Shown in pieces: positions 46,796-57,499 of a stretch of DNA of 64,000 nucleotides. Origin of the DNA: Amphiura filiformis (lineage: Eukaryota; Echinodermata; Ophiuroidea; Amphilepidida; Amphiuridae); the NCBI RefSeq assembly GCF_039555335.1, contig NC_092636.1, positions 59,213,991 to 59,277,990 of the forward strand. The letters are read 5' to 3'. Position numbers and translations under genes: made by a program. Position 1 is the first letter of the stretch. Each line of letters begins with the position of its first letter. The notes under the pieces are model-generated. The model was not told the origin of the DNA and ran no database searches. It saw only the letters and a program-made list of their open reading frames with translations.

Positions 46796-47492
46796 CCCAG
46801 CAAACACAAAAACGTTTTTAAAACGTTTTAAATAAGTTATATTTTGGGTTTTGGTTTAGGTACAAACGTTTTAATAACATTAAAATGTCGGGTTATATAA
46901 AAGTCATGAAATCCGTTTTAAAACGTTTTGTATGAAAACACACTACAACAATATTTTTAAAATGTTTTTGAAATGTCATTGTAAACTATTTTTGCAAACA
47001 TTTTTGGCCAAATATTTTGTCAACACTTAAATAACATTATGTTAAAATATTTGCACCCAGCAAACACAGAAATGTTCTTAAAATGTTTTTTACAAAACGT
47101 TTTAATAACATTAAATGTCGGGTTATATAAAGGTCGTGAAAACATTTTAAAAACGTTATTGTAAATATTTTGGGCAAACATTTTTTGCAAAATATTTTTT
47201 CAACCCCAAAATAACATTCTGTTTAGAATGATTTGTACCAAGTTTTCAAAAATGTTTTTGAATGTTATTAAAACGTTTTTATACCCTTTATAAATTATAA
47301 CCCGACATTGAAATGTTTTCTGTAAAATATTTGTGTTTGCTGTGCAGTAAATTACCAACAAATGTTATTTAACGTTATGAAAACGTTTTATACCATTAAT
47401 GTACCCTTTATATAACCCGACATTTAAACGTTTTCTGATAACCTTTTATAACCTTTTGCGAATGATGTCGAAAACGTTTTGTGTTTGCTGGG
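46796..47492. mobile_element. CAGCAAACAC-type MITE, outer copy of a nested pair
   Basis: Ends CCCAGCAAACACAAAAACG (46796) and CGTTTTGTGTTTGCTGGG (to 47492), with AT outside on each side. The arms are long inverted copies (ATGTCGGGTTATAT against ATATAACCCGACAT). Interrupted by a second copy at 47056-47343. Confidence 0.85.
47056..47343. mobile_element. CAGCAAACAC-type MITE, inner copy
   Basis: Ends CCCAGCAAACACAGAAATG and TTTGTGTTTGCTGT, flanked by GCA on both sides (47053-47055, 47344-47346). Taking it out rejoins AATATTTGCAGTA, which agrees with the related copy near 45490. About 288 bp, non-coding. Confidence 0.8.
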
Positions 47493-47795
47493 ATGGTATT
47501 GTTGTCAATGCTAATCGGCCTTTTCCGTTCATCCAATGGGCGTTCTCTTCTTTGTTTGTGCACGCCCTGCACGGTGACACGTGCTGCCGAGCTCATTTAA
47601 ATCGTCATTTGTCTGTCTGCAATTGCTCAGATCGAGATGAAATTTCCCTCCTGCCCAACCCTAATGTGAAAACTGTACTTATTTAAGGGCGGTTTATTGA
47701 TCTTTATACTATTTCTTAATCATGTTAAGGATACCAATTCTGATCATATGGCCTAATAATTAATATTAGGTTAACTTGATAAATATTATGTTATG

Positions 47796-48235
47796 TTAAA
47801 TTAGCATTCAGTGGTAGTTTTTACCGGAATGTAGTGGCTATCGGTATGGTTTGCTCTCCGCGAGTTACCAGGTCATAATATATACAGTTAATTAGCTTTC
47901 AGTGGTATGTTTACCGGGAAGTAGTGTCTAATGGGTCTGTTTGCGCTCCGATTTTCCCAGGTCCTAATATATATTATGTACAGTTAATTATCTTTCATTG
48001 GTAGGTTTACCGGGAAGTAGTGGCTATGGGTAATGTTTGCTCTCCGATTTATTCAAGCCCTAATATTATATTATATACTGTTAATTAGCTTCTAGTGGTA
48101 GGTTTACCGGGAAGTAATGTCTACTGGTATTATTACTCGGGTGTATCATAAAGGCATATGTTATATTATGTTAAATTAGCCTTCAGTGGTAGTTTCACCG
48201 GGAAGTAGTGGCTATGAGAGTTTTCTCAGGTCTAA
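47796..48235. repeat. Tandem repeat, ~98-bp unit, five copies
   Basis: Each unit has TTAATTAGCTT(T/C), AGTGGTAGGTTTACCGGGAA, GTAGTGGCTA and GTTTGCTCTCCGATT. Units start near 47796, 47891, 47985, 48080 and 48175. Copies differ at many positions; no coding. Confidence 0.8.
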
Positions 48236-48789
48236 AGATATTTATCAAATTATGTGATGTAAATGATCAGTACTTCAAACTATTGCATTTATGTAGAAAT
48301 ATTGGTATGTGTATTGAATAAATGATCCTCTCTGAGGGCAGACAAAGATCGCACATTTTAGTCCAAGTTTGGAAATTCTCTGTCTTGGGGGTAATTAATT
48401 GTATTGTTATTTATACATTTCACATTTCACATATCTTTATGTTTACTATGATTATAACAGTCATGCTATGTAACCTGTTGATAAAATATAAGCACAGAGT
48501 ACCTGGTGTATACTGTGGAAAGATAAACAAAATGCTATTATTAAACTCGGTATGTTCTGCACCTCTTCACTACCTGCCTAGCTTAATAATTAGTTTCGTT
48601 GAGTCTATTTCATTTTTTCGATCTTTGATTTGCAACATGTTTATTTGGACTTCACCTTTAAAGTTAAAAATCAGTCTTGTATCAATATTCAATCAGATCA
48701 TTTTGAATATCAAAATATCGATTAATTTTGAATTTCTAATAGTTTCAGAGGGATGTAAGATCTGCAAAAGCAGAGCACTATAACTAGTA

Positions 48790-50516
48790 GTAAAATTGAA
48801 GAACACAAACTGTAGCAACAGTTGAAAATACTTGGATACAGTAACAAAACTAAGAGACCAAAGTGGTTATTAATATTGATGGTGAAACCTGTTTTGATTC
48901 AAACAAAGTAGCAAACTATATCAATGAATTTTATACATCTGTAGCTTCAACATTGGTTAACAAATTGCCTCCTGCCAAAAATAAGTTTGGTACTGAATCT
49001 GACGTGTTCATAAACTACTACAAAGGTAAGAGTGTCTCTCCAAATAGTTTTAAGCTATCACCTGTAACTATTGATTTTGCGTACAAAGAGCTACTCAAGC
49101 TGAAGCCCAACAAAAGTACTGGTCTTGATGGTATTCCAGCAAAATTCTTAAATTTTCAATTTCAACTTATCAATCTCCAGCAACACCGTTCCAACGGATA
49201 TGAAATTTGCTAGAGTAAGGCCTTTATTCAAGAAGAATAGCAGATCTGATGTAGGCAACTGTAGACCGGTAAGCATATTACCCATTGTTTCAAAAATTCT
49301 TGAAAAAGCAGTGTACAACCAACTTGTAATGTACTTATCTGATAACAATTTGAATTATAACCTGCAATCTGGTTTCAGAGGCTCATATTCGTGCCTCAGG
49401 GTAGTATATTGGGCCCACTTTTCTTGTGTTATGTAAACGGTATGTCATCAAATGTTAACTGTAATCTTTTGTTATGCTGATGACACTACGCTATTCACAT
49501 CCCATAAAGACCCTAAAGTAATTTCCGACACTTTAAGTAGAGAACTTGTGTCTTGCAGACAGTGGCTGATTGACAACAAATTGTCGCTACACTTGGCAAA
49601 ACAGAATCTATTCTTTTTGGTTCTAAAATCAGACTGAGCAGGGTGGACAAATTTGAAGTTTCTTGTGATGGTAAAGTTATTAATCCCACCAACTCTGTCA
49701 AGTACCTTGGGATTACTCTTGATGAAGATCTAAGTGGTGAAAGTATTGCAAAGTCAGTAATCAAAAAAGTGTGTAGTAGACTAAGTTTCTAAAAGCAAGG
49801 TCACCTTTTAAATGGACAAACCCGGAAGACCCTTTGCACTGCCCTTATACAATGTCATTTTGATTATTGTTGCTCTTCATGGTTTTCTTCACTTTCTCTT
49901 TTTGTAAAGCTGAAAAAGAAGCTGCAAGTAATGCAAAACAAACTGATTCGCTTCATATGTTGGACAATTTAAAAAGTTGAATATGTTGAAAGTTGAAGAC
50001 AGGGTTAAACATCTTAAACTCAATCATGTTTTTAAAATCTACAATGATATTGCACCAGAGTACCACAATTCTCATGGTGTGAAATTTTCTCAGACTCGCA
50101 ATTACTTTACCAGGAGCAGTGCACCAAATTTTTGGTACCAAAAGCTAAGGGCCAAAAGTGTAATACCTTCTTTTTTTTTACTGGTGTTAAACAATCCAGA
50201 ACTCATTCACAGTTCAAAAAGGCAGTTAAAAGCCTCTTTAATTTTATCTTGATTTGAATCTGTTTTATCATAATATGCAGTTTTATCATATGCAGTTGTT
50301 TCACCAAAAGTGCAATAATTTTTTATGCAATTAATGTTTTATTATATAAAGGACCCCAATGGAAATAAGCCGTTTTTATCGGTTTCTTGTGCTATCCTTG
50401 GCATTATAATTATGTTGTTTTATAAATATGTTGTGTGATGTATTTTAATGCATTTATTCTGTTCTGGTGTATTGTATAATGCTTTTTGAATTGTCAAATA
50501 AATTCTATCTATCTAT
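48790..50516 (+). pseudogene. CR1-like non-LTR retrotransposon ORF2, internally deleted, with 3' tail
   Basis: 48863-49140 reads NKVANYINEFYTSVASTLVN and LLKLKPNKSTGLDGIPAKFL, the start of RT. 49195-49380 has FARVRPLFKKNSRSDVGNCR and SILPIVSKILEKAVYNQL, then QSGFRGSYS. The catalytic motif A block is then missing and the sequence jumps to VPQGSILGPLFL (about 49390) and YADDTTLF (about 49470, motif C). Thumb pieces WLIDNKLSLHL and MLKVEDRVKHLKLNHVFKIY follow with frame changes. It ends at CAAATAAATTCTATCTATCT (about 50497-50516), a LINE-type AATAAA plus (TCTA)n tail. Non-functional. Confidence 0.88.
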
Positions 50517-50964
50517 ATATTAAAAATATGGTAGAATGCAAAATATGACAAATCTAGATTTGATTAGTTTAGAAGCTGTGCATCGCCCGTGGAATGATCT
50601 CCCTAACTATACAATTACAATATTCAAAGCAATATTATTTTAACCTTGGTCACAATAATACACCAAAATATTAATTTTACATATTTTCATTACAGAGATC
50701 ATTATCATGTTATGTTGTATTATGTTATGTTTCACGGAGCAATCCTCACGTCGTATGTATCAGATCGTCTTAACCATTTAACGGTAAAAATTGTCGTTAT
50801 AAACATATCATACTTGTTTTTAAAATCTAATCATGGTAATTGGTATCATAATTATATGTTGCAACTGTTTCGATTAGATATTATTAGATTGGTGCTTTAG
50901 TCCTGTCCATATTTCTTAAAGGTAAAGGTAAGCGAAATGAATTAAAAGATGACATATATTAACA
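50517..50964. other. Intergenic, downstream of the GPCR
   Basis: AT-rich; the GPCR 3' UTR should lie here on the minus strand. No clear poly-A signal choice. Confidence 0.35.
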
Positions 50965-52149
50965 TTATTTGATACAGAATACATCGATATGTGGGTATGA
51001 TATATTTGGAGAACGAGAGAAATCGGCACAAGCAGTGCTAGTCTTTTCTTGGCTAATTCTTGGATGAAACTTCCGTGGTGAAATGGAGAGTAGAAGCGCC
51101 AATCTGTAACGCGGATTTGTGAGACTAAACACCACCGGATTGAGACAAGAGTTTAGGTAGATCAAAACAGCCGCTACTCGCAAAATGGTGTGAAGATGTG
51201 GAATACCTTGGTGTAATGTGTTGGTAGAACTCAGCAACAGGATAAATTGATTCGGGGCCAGGCAGCAGAAGTAAACTAAACCATTTATAATGAGCATTCT
51301 AGCCACTCTCATCTTCGTGTTGCGATCTTCAACATCCGTATGAGAGTGTTTGTACCACTTGTCTGTTCTCCTCACTGCCAAATATATTTGAACGTATAGG
51401 GTTGTGTTGATCACAAATCCAACGAAAAAGGGAATGGAAGTAAAAACTTGACTGAACGACAAATAAACGTTATTTATTGGATGACACTGGACCATCCAAT
51501 TGGAATGCTTAGCATAGTGTTCTTCATCTGGCCAATCGCTAACACACTTTATTTCTGCTTTGCTAGAAGATGGAATGATAACGGATGCAAGCATGAAGGC
51601 TGCCAACCATGCTACTGTACAAAGTTTCGTAGCTCTTTTCTTGTGATCAATGTGCTTGTGTTTCAGCGGTCTGCAAACTGCAAAGTACTTTTCGAATGTT
51701 ATCATGGTGATGATTATCAAAGATGAAAAGAAACCCCACCATCTGATATGGGTTATAAGAACACAACCAACCTTTCCAAAAACGACATCAAAGCCTGCTA
51801 CAGGTGAAATTGCATATCTAATAAGTTTGTCTGTTGAGTTTATTGTGAGAATAATGATATCAGCACACGAGAGGTTGACAAGATAATAGTTAAGAGATGT
51901 CCTCATAAAGTCTAAACGCGCCACTGTAAACAAAAACCACCCATTCAGAACAAGTCCAATAATGACAATTATGGGGAAGATGGTTTCCAATAAGATCCTC
52001 TCCGAGTGAGAATAAACATATCCAATCGCTAGGTCTGGGATCTGTGATAGGTTGAAGCAAACTATATCACCATCTGTATAATATGAATAATATGATATAG
52101 AAGAATTTTTGTTGCTCATCGATTCAAAAGTCGGTTCGTCTGCCATCAT
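50965..52149 (-). CDS. Class A (rhodopsin-family) G-protein-coupled receptor, peptide-receptor-like
   Basis: A 394-codon uninterrupted reading frame in one exon. Seven hydrophobic segments lie at about 52-78, 86-105, 127-151, 175-192, 228-258, 281-306 and 322-345. Class A marks: GLVLN in TM1 (N69), LSCAD in TM2 (D97), C129 at the start of TM3, EKY instead of DRY (153-155) followed by FAVCRPL, W181 in TM4, P240 in TM5, CCLAPN in TM6 (P299), and NPVVF for NPxxY in TM7 (337-341). Cysteines at 202 and 222 in the second outer loop can bond with C129. N-glycosylation sequons occur at N15 and N33. The receptor would sit in the plasma membrane and signal through G proteins. It resembles the TRH/neuromedin-U/ghrelin-type peptide receptors, but the ligand cannot be told. 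The first ATG of MM is chosen; the second is equally possible. Confidence 0.93.
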   Translation of the reverse strand: MMADEPTFESMSNKNSSISYYSYYTDGDIVCFNLSQIPDLAIGYVYSHSERILLETIFPIIVIIGLVLNGWFLFTVARLDFMRTSLNYYLVNLSCADIIILTINSTDKLIRYAISPVAGFDVVFGKVGCVLITHIRWWGFFSSLIIITMITFEKYFAVCRPLKHKHIDHKKRATKLCTVAWLAAFMLASVIIPSSSKAEIKCVSDWPDEEHYAKHSNWMVQCHPINNVYLSFSQVFTSIPFFVGFVINTTLYVQIYLAVRRTDKWYKHSHTDVEDRNTKMRVARMLIINGLVYFCCLAPNQFILLLSSTNTLHQGIPHLHTILRVAAVLIYLNSCLNPVVFSLTNPRYRLALLLSISPRKFHPRISQEKTSTACADFSRSPNISYPHIDVFCIK

Positions 52150-52732
52150 TTTGAGATACTACGGTGACAGTACAGAATAAGAGCTAAAACAATCCATAAA
52201 CCTTTCCTCAACACAGTCATGACCATGACAGTAGCTTTAATATTAAGGCAAATTCCAACACCATCTGTCCACTTTTTAAGAATCATCAGCAATAGTGATT
52301 TTTTGTTGCGGTGCTGCTTAGAATATCATCTAATAAAGAATCAGTCAGTACACGCTCTTGTTGTTCTGATACCCGTATTGTCTTAACAATCTTAATGGTT
52401 TCAAGAACAATACCGTAATCAAAGTGGATGGCCAGTCCAGCTTTACTCCATACTACCACATGTATTCACTTCTACCATCTAGCTCCTACTTACTGAATGG
52501 TAGATCAGTACCCAATTACTCTTTGCGCGTGAGCACTGAGCAGTAAGCAACCATTTATCACCTGCTGCCACATTAATCGTAACAGGATGAATAACCGAGA
52601 CAAAAACACATCCCTGCTTTACAGCCGAGCTGAGTGGCACTTACCTGCTAAACCCAGATATTTCTTTTATTGAAAGGTTACTCTTCTACAAGGTGTGTGC
52701 ACTTATTTTCCGGAATAGCCCATTGCTGATAT
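52150..52732. other. GPCR upstream region
   Basis: Presumed 5' flank of the receptor. No exon or promoter motif is recognised. Near its end GGAATAGCCCATTG copies the terminus of the 4232-4769 element and leads straight into the 34-bp array. Confidence 0.4.
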
Positions 52733-53552
52733 GGGTGTTGATGAAGTAGTTATCTATTGCTGATATGGGTTTTGATGAAGTAGTTATTAATGGCTGATAT
52801 GGGTTTTGATGAAGTAGTTTTCTATTGCTGATATGTGTGTTGATGAAGTAGTTATCAATGGCTGATATGGGTTTTGATGAAGTAGTTATCTATTGCTGAT
52901 ATGGGTGTTGATGAAGTAGTTATTTGCTGATATGGGTTTGATGAAGTAGTTATCTATTTCTGATATGGGTTTTGATGAAGTAGGTATCTATTGCTGATAT
53001 GTGTGTTGATGAAGTAGTTATCTATTGCTGATATGGGTTTTGATGAAGTATTGCTGATATGGGTGTTGATGAAGTAGTTATTTGCTCATATGGGTGTTGA
53101 TGAAGTAGTTATCTATTGCTGATATGGGTGTTGATGAAGTAGTTATCTATTGCTGATGGGTGTTGCTCATATGGGTGTTGATGAAGTAGTTATCTATTGC
53201 TGATATGGGTGTTGATGAAGTAGTTATCTATTGCTGATGGGTGTTGCTGATATGTGTGTTGATGAAGTAGTTATCTATTGCTGATATGGGTTTTGATGAA
53301 GTATTGCTGATATGGGTGTTGATGAAGTAGTTATTTGCTCATATGGGTGTTGATGAAGTAGTTATCTATTGCTGATATGGGTGTTGATGAAGTAGTTATT
53401 TGCTCTTATGGGTGTTGATGAAGTAGTTATCTATTGCTGATATGGGTGTTGATGAAGTAGTTATCTATTGCTGATATGGATGTTGATGAAGTAGTTATTT
53501 GCTCATATGGGTTTTGATGAAGTAGTTATATATTGCCGATATGGGTGTTGAT
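52733..53552. repeat. 34-bp tandem array, block A
   Basis: About 25 units. The full unit is 34 bp and combines GTTGATGAAGTAGTTATC with TATTGCTGATATGGGT. Some units are shortened by loss of CTAT or of a whole half. All frames on both strands close quickly, so it is not protein-coding. Confidence 0.95.
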
Positions 53553-53556
53553 TTAA

Positions 53557-53872
53557 GACCCATTCAGTGATTTCATCGCAAGTGTAAAAATATTAAAATT
53601 GTTTATAAATATTGCTTAAATGTGAAGGACAAGTCATTCAAATTGTCATTTGGTATTTTTGAAATGAAAAATTTGGCCAAAAACATTCAAATACATGTAG
53701 CTAATTTATATACTGTCAGTATGTAAATTACATTATTTTGTCTTAACTACATGACTTTCGGCTGAACCACTAGCAGGCTATGTTGGAACATCTGTGACAA
53801 TGACAAAGTACCAAAATCTGAATTTTGATGAATTTTACGATCGTCCGGATGAGCAAATCACTGAATGGGCCT
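53557..53872. mobile_element. 316-bp MITE with TTAA target duplication (intact copy)
   Basis: Ends GACCCATTCAGTGATTT and AAATCACTGAATGGGCC are inverted, with TTAA outside on both sides (53553-53556, 53873-53876). It sits inside the 34-bp array; a unit variant GTTGATTAAGTAG elsewhere in the array shows a suitable TTAA target. A TTAA duplication points to piggyBac-type mobilisation. No ORF. Confidence 0.85.
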
Positions 53873-53876
53873 TTAA

Positions 53877-53995
53877 GTAGTTATCTATTGCTGATATGTG
53901 TGTTGATAAAGTAGTTATCTATTGCTGATAAAGTAGTTATCTATTGCTGATATAGGTTTTGATGAAGTAGTTATCTATTGCTGATATGGGTGTTG
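53877..53995. repeat. 34-bp tandem array, block B
   Basis: About 3.5 units between the MITE and the RTE fragment; the last unit stops at GGGTGTTGA where the RTE insertion begins. Confidence 0.9.
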
Positions 53996-54228
53996 ACGAG
54001 GAAGTCATCCAACTGGCAAATGAACGAAGTATACAGAGCAAAGCAAGAAAAAATAAAGGCCCCAACCAAGAGAAGTAGGGTACAACTTCTTAAGTCGTGA
54101 AATAAAAAAGAAAAGTTAAGGGATGCCGAGATCAGTGGCTCAAACCCGGGGCTCAAAGACCTGTGCAAAAAAAATGTTGACAATGCACATCAGGCTGCAA
54201 AGTCAAAAGAAGTATACTCAACCATTAA

Positions 54229-54888
54229 GGGATCTGGAATGAGCGTTTTGAGCGTTTCGACAGTATTTTTAGGGGACATGAGAGCAACTCAGACGTATCG
54301 AATTGCATTCTGAATACGAAGCATGTATATCTGATATCAAATAATTTATTTTTTGAAAATCACGATATAATACAAATTTTATGACAAATTATAAAAACTT
54401 GATATTTTTCAAATTGTTGATATATAACAGTCCTCGAAGTAAATTTTATAAATCTAATGATATATTCTGAAAGTGTATGTAGCTGGGAGGAAAAGCCGAC
54501 GATCAATTGAAAATTTTGACCTTTCATATTGAAGATATGGATTTTTTCCCCAAAAAGCCCTAATTTATTTTGGTGTTTTGGGAAAAAATCCATATCTTCA
54601 ATACGAAAGGTCAAATTTTTCAATTGATCGTCGGCTTTTCATCCCACCTACATACACTTTAAGTATATATCATCAGATTTATAAAGTTTACTTTGAGTAC
54701 TGTTAAATATCAAAAATATCAATTTTTAATGATTTGCCATAAAATGTGTATTGAATTGCGAATTTCAAAAAATCAAAATTATTTGATATCAGAAGGACAG
54801 TCTTCGTATATTCAGAATGCAATTCGATATGTCTGATGTGCTCTAATGTCCCACAATAAATACTGTCCAAACGTTCATACCCCTTCCC
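54229..54888. mobile_element. 660-bp palindromic MITE with TTAA target duplication
   Basis: The whole element is an imperfect palindrome centred at about 54565. Outer arms GAGCGTTTTGAGCGTTT.../...AAACGTTCATACCCC; inner arms GTGTATGTAGCTGGGAGGAA, CGATCAATTGAAAATTTTGA and their complements. TTAA lies at 54225-54228 and 54889-54892. Removing it plus one TTAA restores the RTE reading ..STIKKITRK... A decayed relative is at 29697-30245. Confidence 0.88.
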
Positions 54889-55083
54889 TTAAGAAAATTA
54901 CAAGAAAAGCCTCTATCAGAATGCAAACAGTCAAAAGTAAATATGGACAGATTCTTACTGAATCAGGAAGCAAAGGATAGGTGGAAAGAAAGCTTTCAAG
55001 AACTATACAACAAAAAGAACCCAACAGATGAGGAGCTAACTCAAAGTGTTCCCCAGATGCCTAGCTTGCTGCAAGACAGAACC

Positions 55084-55604
55084 CCGGGGGGGGGGGGCAC
55101 TTCAATTTGAAATGGATATAGGTGTAGGGCTGGCGCTTTCGCACTAAGGGGCATTCGGTGAGAGCAACATGTAAAAAATATGGGGTCATTGGGTGAGAGC
55201 ATGATTTTTGGCACTCGGTGAGAGCAAAATGTAAAAAATATGGGGTCATTGGGTGAGAACCTTTTTTAAATGGAATCTTTGGGTGAGAACCAAAACCGCG
55301 CCACAAAAACCACGAACCTCGAATTTCTAGTTCTAAATGGCTTCAAATTTCTTTATTTTTTCAAAATAAGTAACAAAATCAGTGATAAATGAAAGTTGCT
55401 GTTCAAATTGAACTTATAAGGGTCTTTGGGTGACAGATCAAATGGAAAAATAGGGGGTCTTCGGGTGACAGAGCGCGGAGCGAGCATGTGTTCGTAAAAA
55501 AATATGGGGTCTTTGGGTGACAGCGATGCTGAAAAAGGGGGTCTTAACAGCCCTACATACGCGTCACCTCCAAAGTTGAAGTGCCCCCCCCCCCATCCCC
55601 CGGG
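55084..55604. mobile_element. 521-bp insertion with C/G-rich inverted ends
   Basis: Left end CCGGGGG(G)n then GCACTTCAATTTGAA; right end CCAAAGTTGAAGTGCCCCC then CCCCGGGG. GACAGAACC is present on both sides (55075-55083, 55605-55613), a 6-9 bp duplication depending on how the ends are drawn. Inside, GGGTCTTTGGGTGA(C/G)AG and GGGGTCATTGGGTGAGAGC repeat. Open frames within are by-products of these repeats. Confidence 0.8.
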
Positions 55605-56489
55605 GACAGAACCAGCCATCCTACAGCAGCAGGGAGCGCTTTACGATTACTTACGATTTGGAGACGACATTGCACTATAATTGCTAACAGTGAAGAAGAC
55701 CTCCAGACACTGGTTAGCCTCATTCATCAAAGCAGCTCAGCTTTTGGACTCAAAATAAATATCGCAAAAACAGAAGTCCAGGCCATATGCAAAGAGGACA
55801 CCCATCTGAATATCACAATTGACAATACCCAGCTTCTGCAGGTGGAGGAGTTTACATACCTGGGAGGAAAGATCACCCAAAAAGGATCCTGCTCAGAAGA
55901 TATTACACTTCGAATAGGCAAAGCCCTAGGAGCTGTGCAGAGACTACAGAGTATCTGGAGTGCTAAGGACATCCAAACCAACACCAAGATTGAGCTATAC
56001 AAGGTCCTTGTTTTGTCAATATTGCTATACGGAGCAGAAACCTGGACATTGAAAAGAGAGGATAAGAATCGACTGCTCACTTTCGAGATGATGTGCCTTA
56101 GGAAGATAATGGGAGTAACACGGAGAGACAGGAACCGAAACACCATCATCCGCAAAACCCTGGGTGTTGAGTTTTCCATCTTGGACAGAATAACCCGGAA
56201 GAGACTGCATTATTTTCGCCACGTCCAGAGAATGCCTCCCTCACGCCTAGCTTCCAAAGATGGCCTTTGAATGTCTCATCCAGGGAGTCAGACCTAGAGG
56301 AAGACCACCAAAGAGGTGGAGAGATCGAGACTGCCTGCTAGCTGACTGCAAAAGAACCAACCTAAACTCCATAGTAAATGCCCGCCGTACAGCAGATGAC
56401 AAAACAGCTAGTTTGGCGGGACATTGTGATGCGGATGCCACCACTCAACCCCCATTTGGAGTGAACGGCATAGGTCAAGGTAGGTCAAG

Positions 56490-56593
56490 GAAGTAGTTAT
56501 CTATTGCTGATATGGGTGTTGATGAAGTAGTTATATATTGCTGATATGGGTTTTGATGAAGTAGTTATATATTGCCGATATATGGGTGTTGAT
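56490..56593. repeat. 34-bp tandem array, block C
   Basis: About three units following the RTE fragment. Its last units (with ATATATTGCCGATAT) match the last units of block A, so array plus MITE were duplicated together. Confidence 0.9.
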
Positions 56594-56662
56594 TTAAGAC
56601 CCATTCAGTGATTTCATCGCAAGTGTAAAAATATTAAAATTGTTTATAAATATTGCTTAAAA

Positions 56663-57031
56663 GCAGTGGCGTAGCCAGTGGGGGCCAGGGGACCGGTGCC
56701 CCCCCCCCGCACGTCATGGCCGTCAGTTCATGTGAGGCCGTCGGTAGACGGAAGGTGTTGGTGAAAAAAAAATTGGGTTAACAGTAGACAATTTTTCACC
56801 CAGGGTGACCGAAAAAAGGGGAGAATTATAGAAAAATTGTGAATGAACATGAATTTTACATAAACAAATTGTGTTTTTATGTTGGTATATCGCCTATAAT
56901 CCTTTTTTTTTTTTTTTTTTTTGCTCTTCACTTTTTCAAACCATGCAAAAGAATTTTGGGTCAACAAATCACAACTTCCGTCGGCAACAAATATTTCCGT
57001 CGGTACAGTTGTGCCCCCTCGGTTCAAAAAT
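56663..57031. mobile_element. Insertion starting CAGTGGCGTAGCCAG
   Basis: Flanked by GCTTAAAAG at 56654-56662 and 57032-57040; the first MITE copy has a single GCTTAAATG there. The start equals the hAT-type end seen at 9399-9609, but the other end does not carry the inverted CTACGCCACTG, so the mechanism is unclear. Contains poly-C, poly-T runs and no real ORF. Confidence 0.7.
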
Positions 57032-57280
57032 GCTTAAAAGTGAAGGACAAGTCATTCAAATTGTCATTTGGTATTTTTGAAATGAAAAATTTGGCCAAAA
57101 ACGAAGAAAACAGCAGTATTGACGAAGTTGAAGACACATTCAAATACATGTAGCTAATTTTAAATTACATTATTTTGTCATGGCTTTCGGCTGAACCACT
57201 AGCTATGTTGGAACATCTGTGACAATGACAAAGTACCTAAATCTGAATTTTGATGAATTTTACGATCGTCCGGATGAGCA

Positions 57281-57469
57281 TAGACTACCCCGTAGTCTAC
57301 TTGCCCATTGTGCATACTCTGGATATTGTATTTAAGCTTAAAACTCTGATTTAATTAATGTGTGCACAATTGATAGATTTTCACATCTGATCAGTCACCA
57401 TACTCCCTCTGTTTGTTAGCTTACTAATAATAACATATTTTTAATAAAATTTGACTATGGTATAGTCTA
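57281..57469. mobile_element. 189-bp insertion with TAGACTA ends
   Basis: Ends TAGACTACCCCGTAGTCTAC and GGTATAGTCTA, flanked by GGATGAGCA at 57272-57280 and 57470-57478; the other MITE copy has one GGATGAGCA. The 8-9 bp duplication fits a hAT-type MITE. Confidence 0.75.
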
Positions 57470-57499
57470 GGATGAGCAAATCACTGAATGGGCCTTTAA

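Larger units (their letters stand above)
53996..56489 (+). pseudogene. 5'-truncated RTE-like ORF2, split by two insertions
   Basis: It begins in the pre-RT linker (VDNAHQAAKSKEVYSTIK, about 54171-54227), continues after the first insertion (KITRKASIRMQTVKSKYGQI, then DRWKESFQELYNKKNPTDEE) and, after the second insertion, picks up RT at YLRFGDDIAL (about 55648; FGDD for the usual YADD). It runs on through GLKINIAKTE, FTYLGGKITQ, VLSILLYGAETWTLKR, FEMMCLRKIMGV, RLHYFRHVQRMP and GRPPKRWRDRD (to about 56330). Most of the RT fingers and palm are deleted. It ends with a short GGTCAAGGTAGGTCAAGG tail. The flanks are two halves of one 34-bp array unit, so it inserted into the array. Confidence 0.85.
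56598..57495. mobile_element. TTAA-flanked MITE, second copy with two insertions
   Basis: Same ends as 53557-53872, with TTAA at 56594-56597 and 57496-57499. Compared with the first copy it contains two extra blocks, at about 56663-57031 and 57281-57469, each between short direct repeats. It also keeps ACGAAGAAAACAGCAGTATT, which the first copy lacks. Confidence 0.85.

Noticed and set aside
48322-48783. 153-codon hydrophobic ORF
   Set aside because: No family resemblance, AT-driven composition, no splice or promoter context; could be chance. Left out of the features.
52733-53552. CRISPR-like array (34-bp repeats)
   Set aside because: Units are contiguous with no unique spacers, the genome is clearly animal, and there are no cas genes.
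55061-55619. Minus-strand ORFs with HPMTPYFLH repeats
   Set aside because: Produced by the repeated GGGTCATTGGGTGAGAGC sequence of an inserted element.
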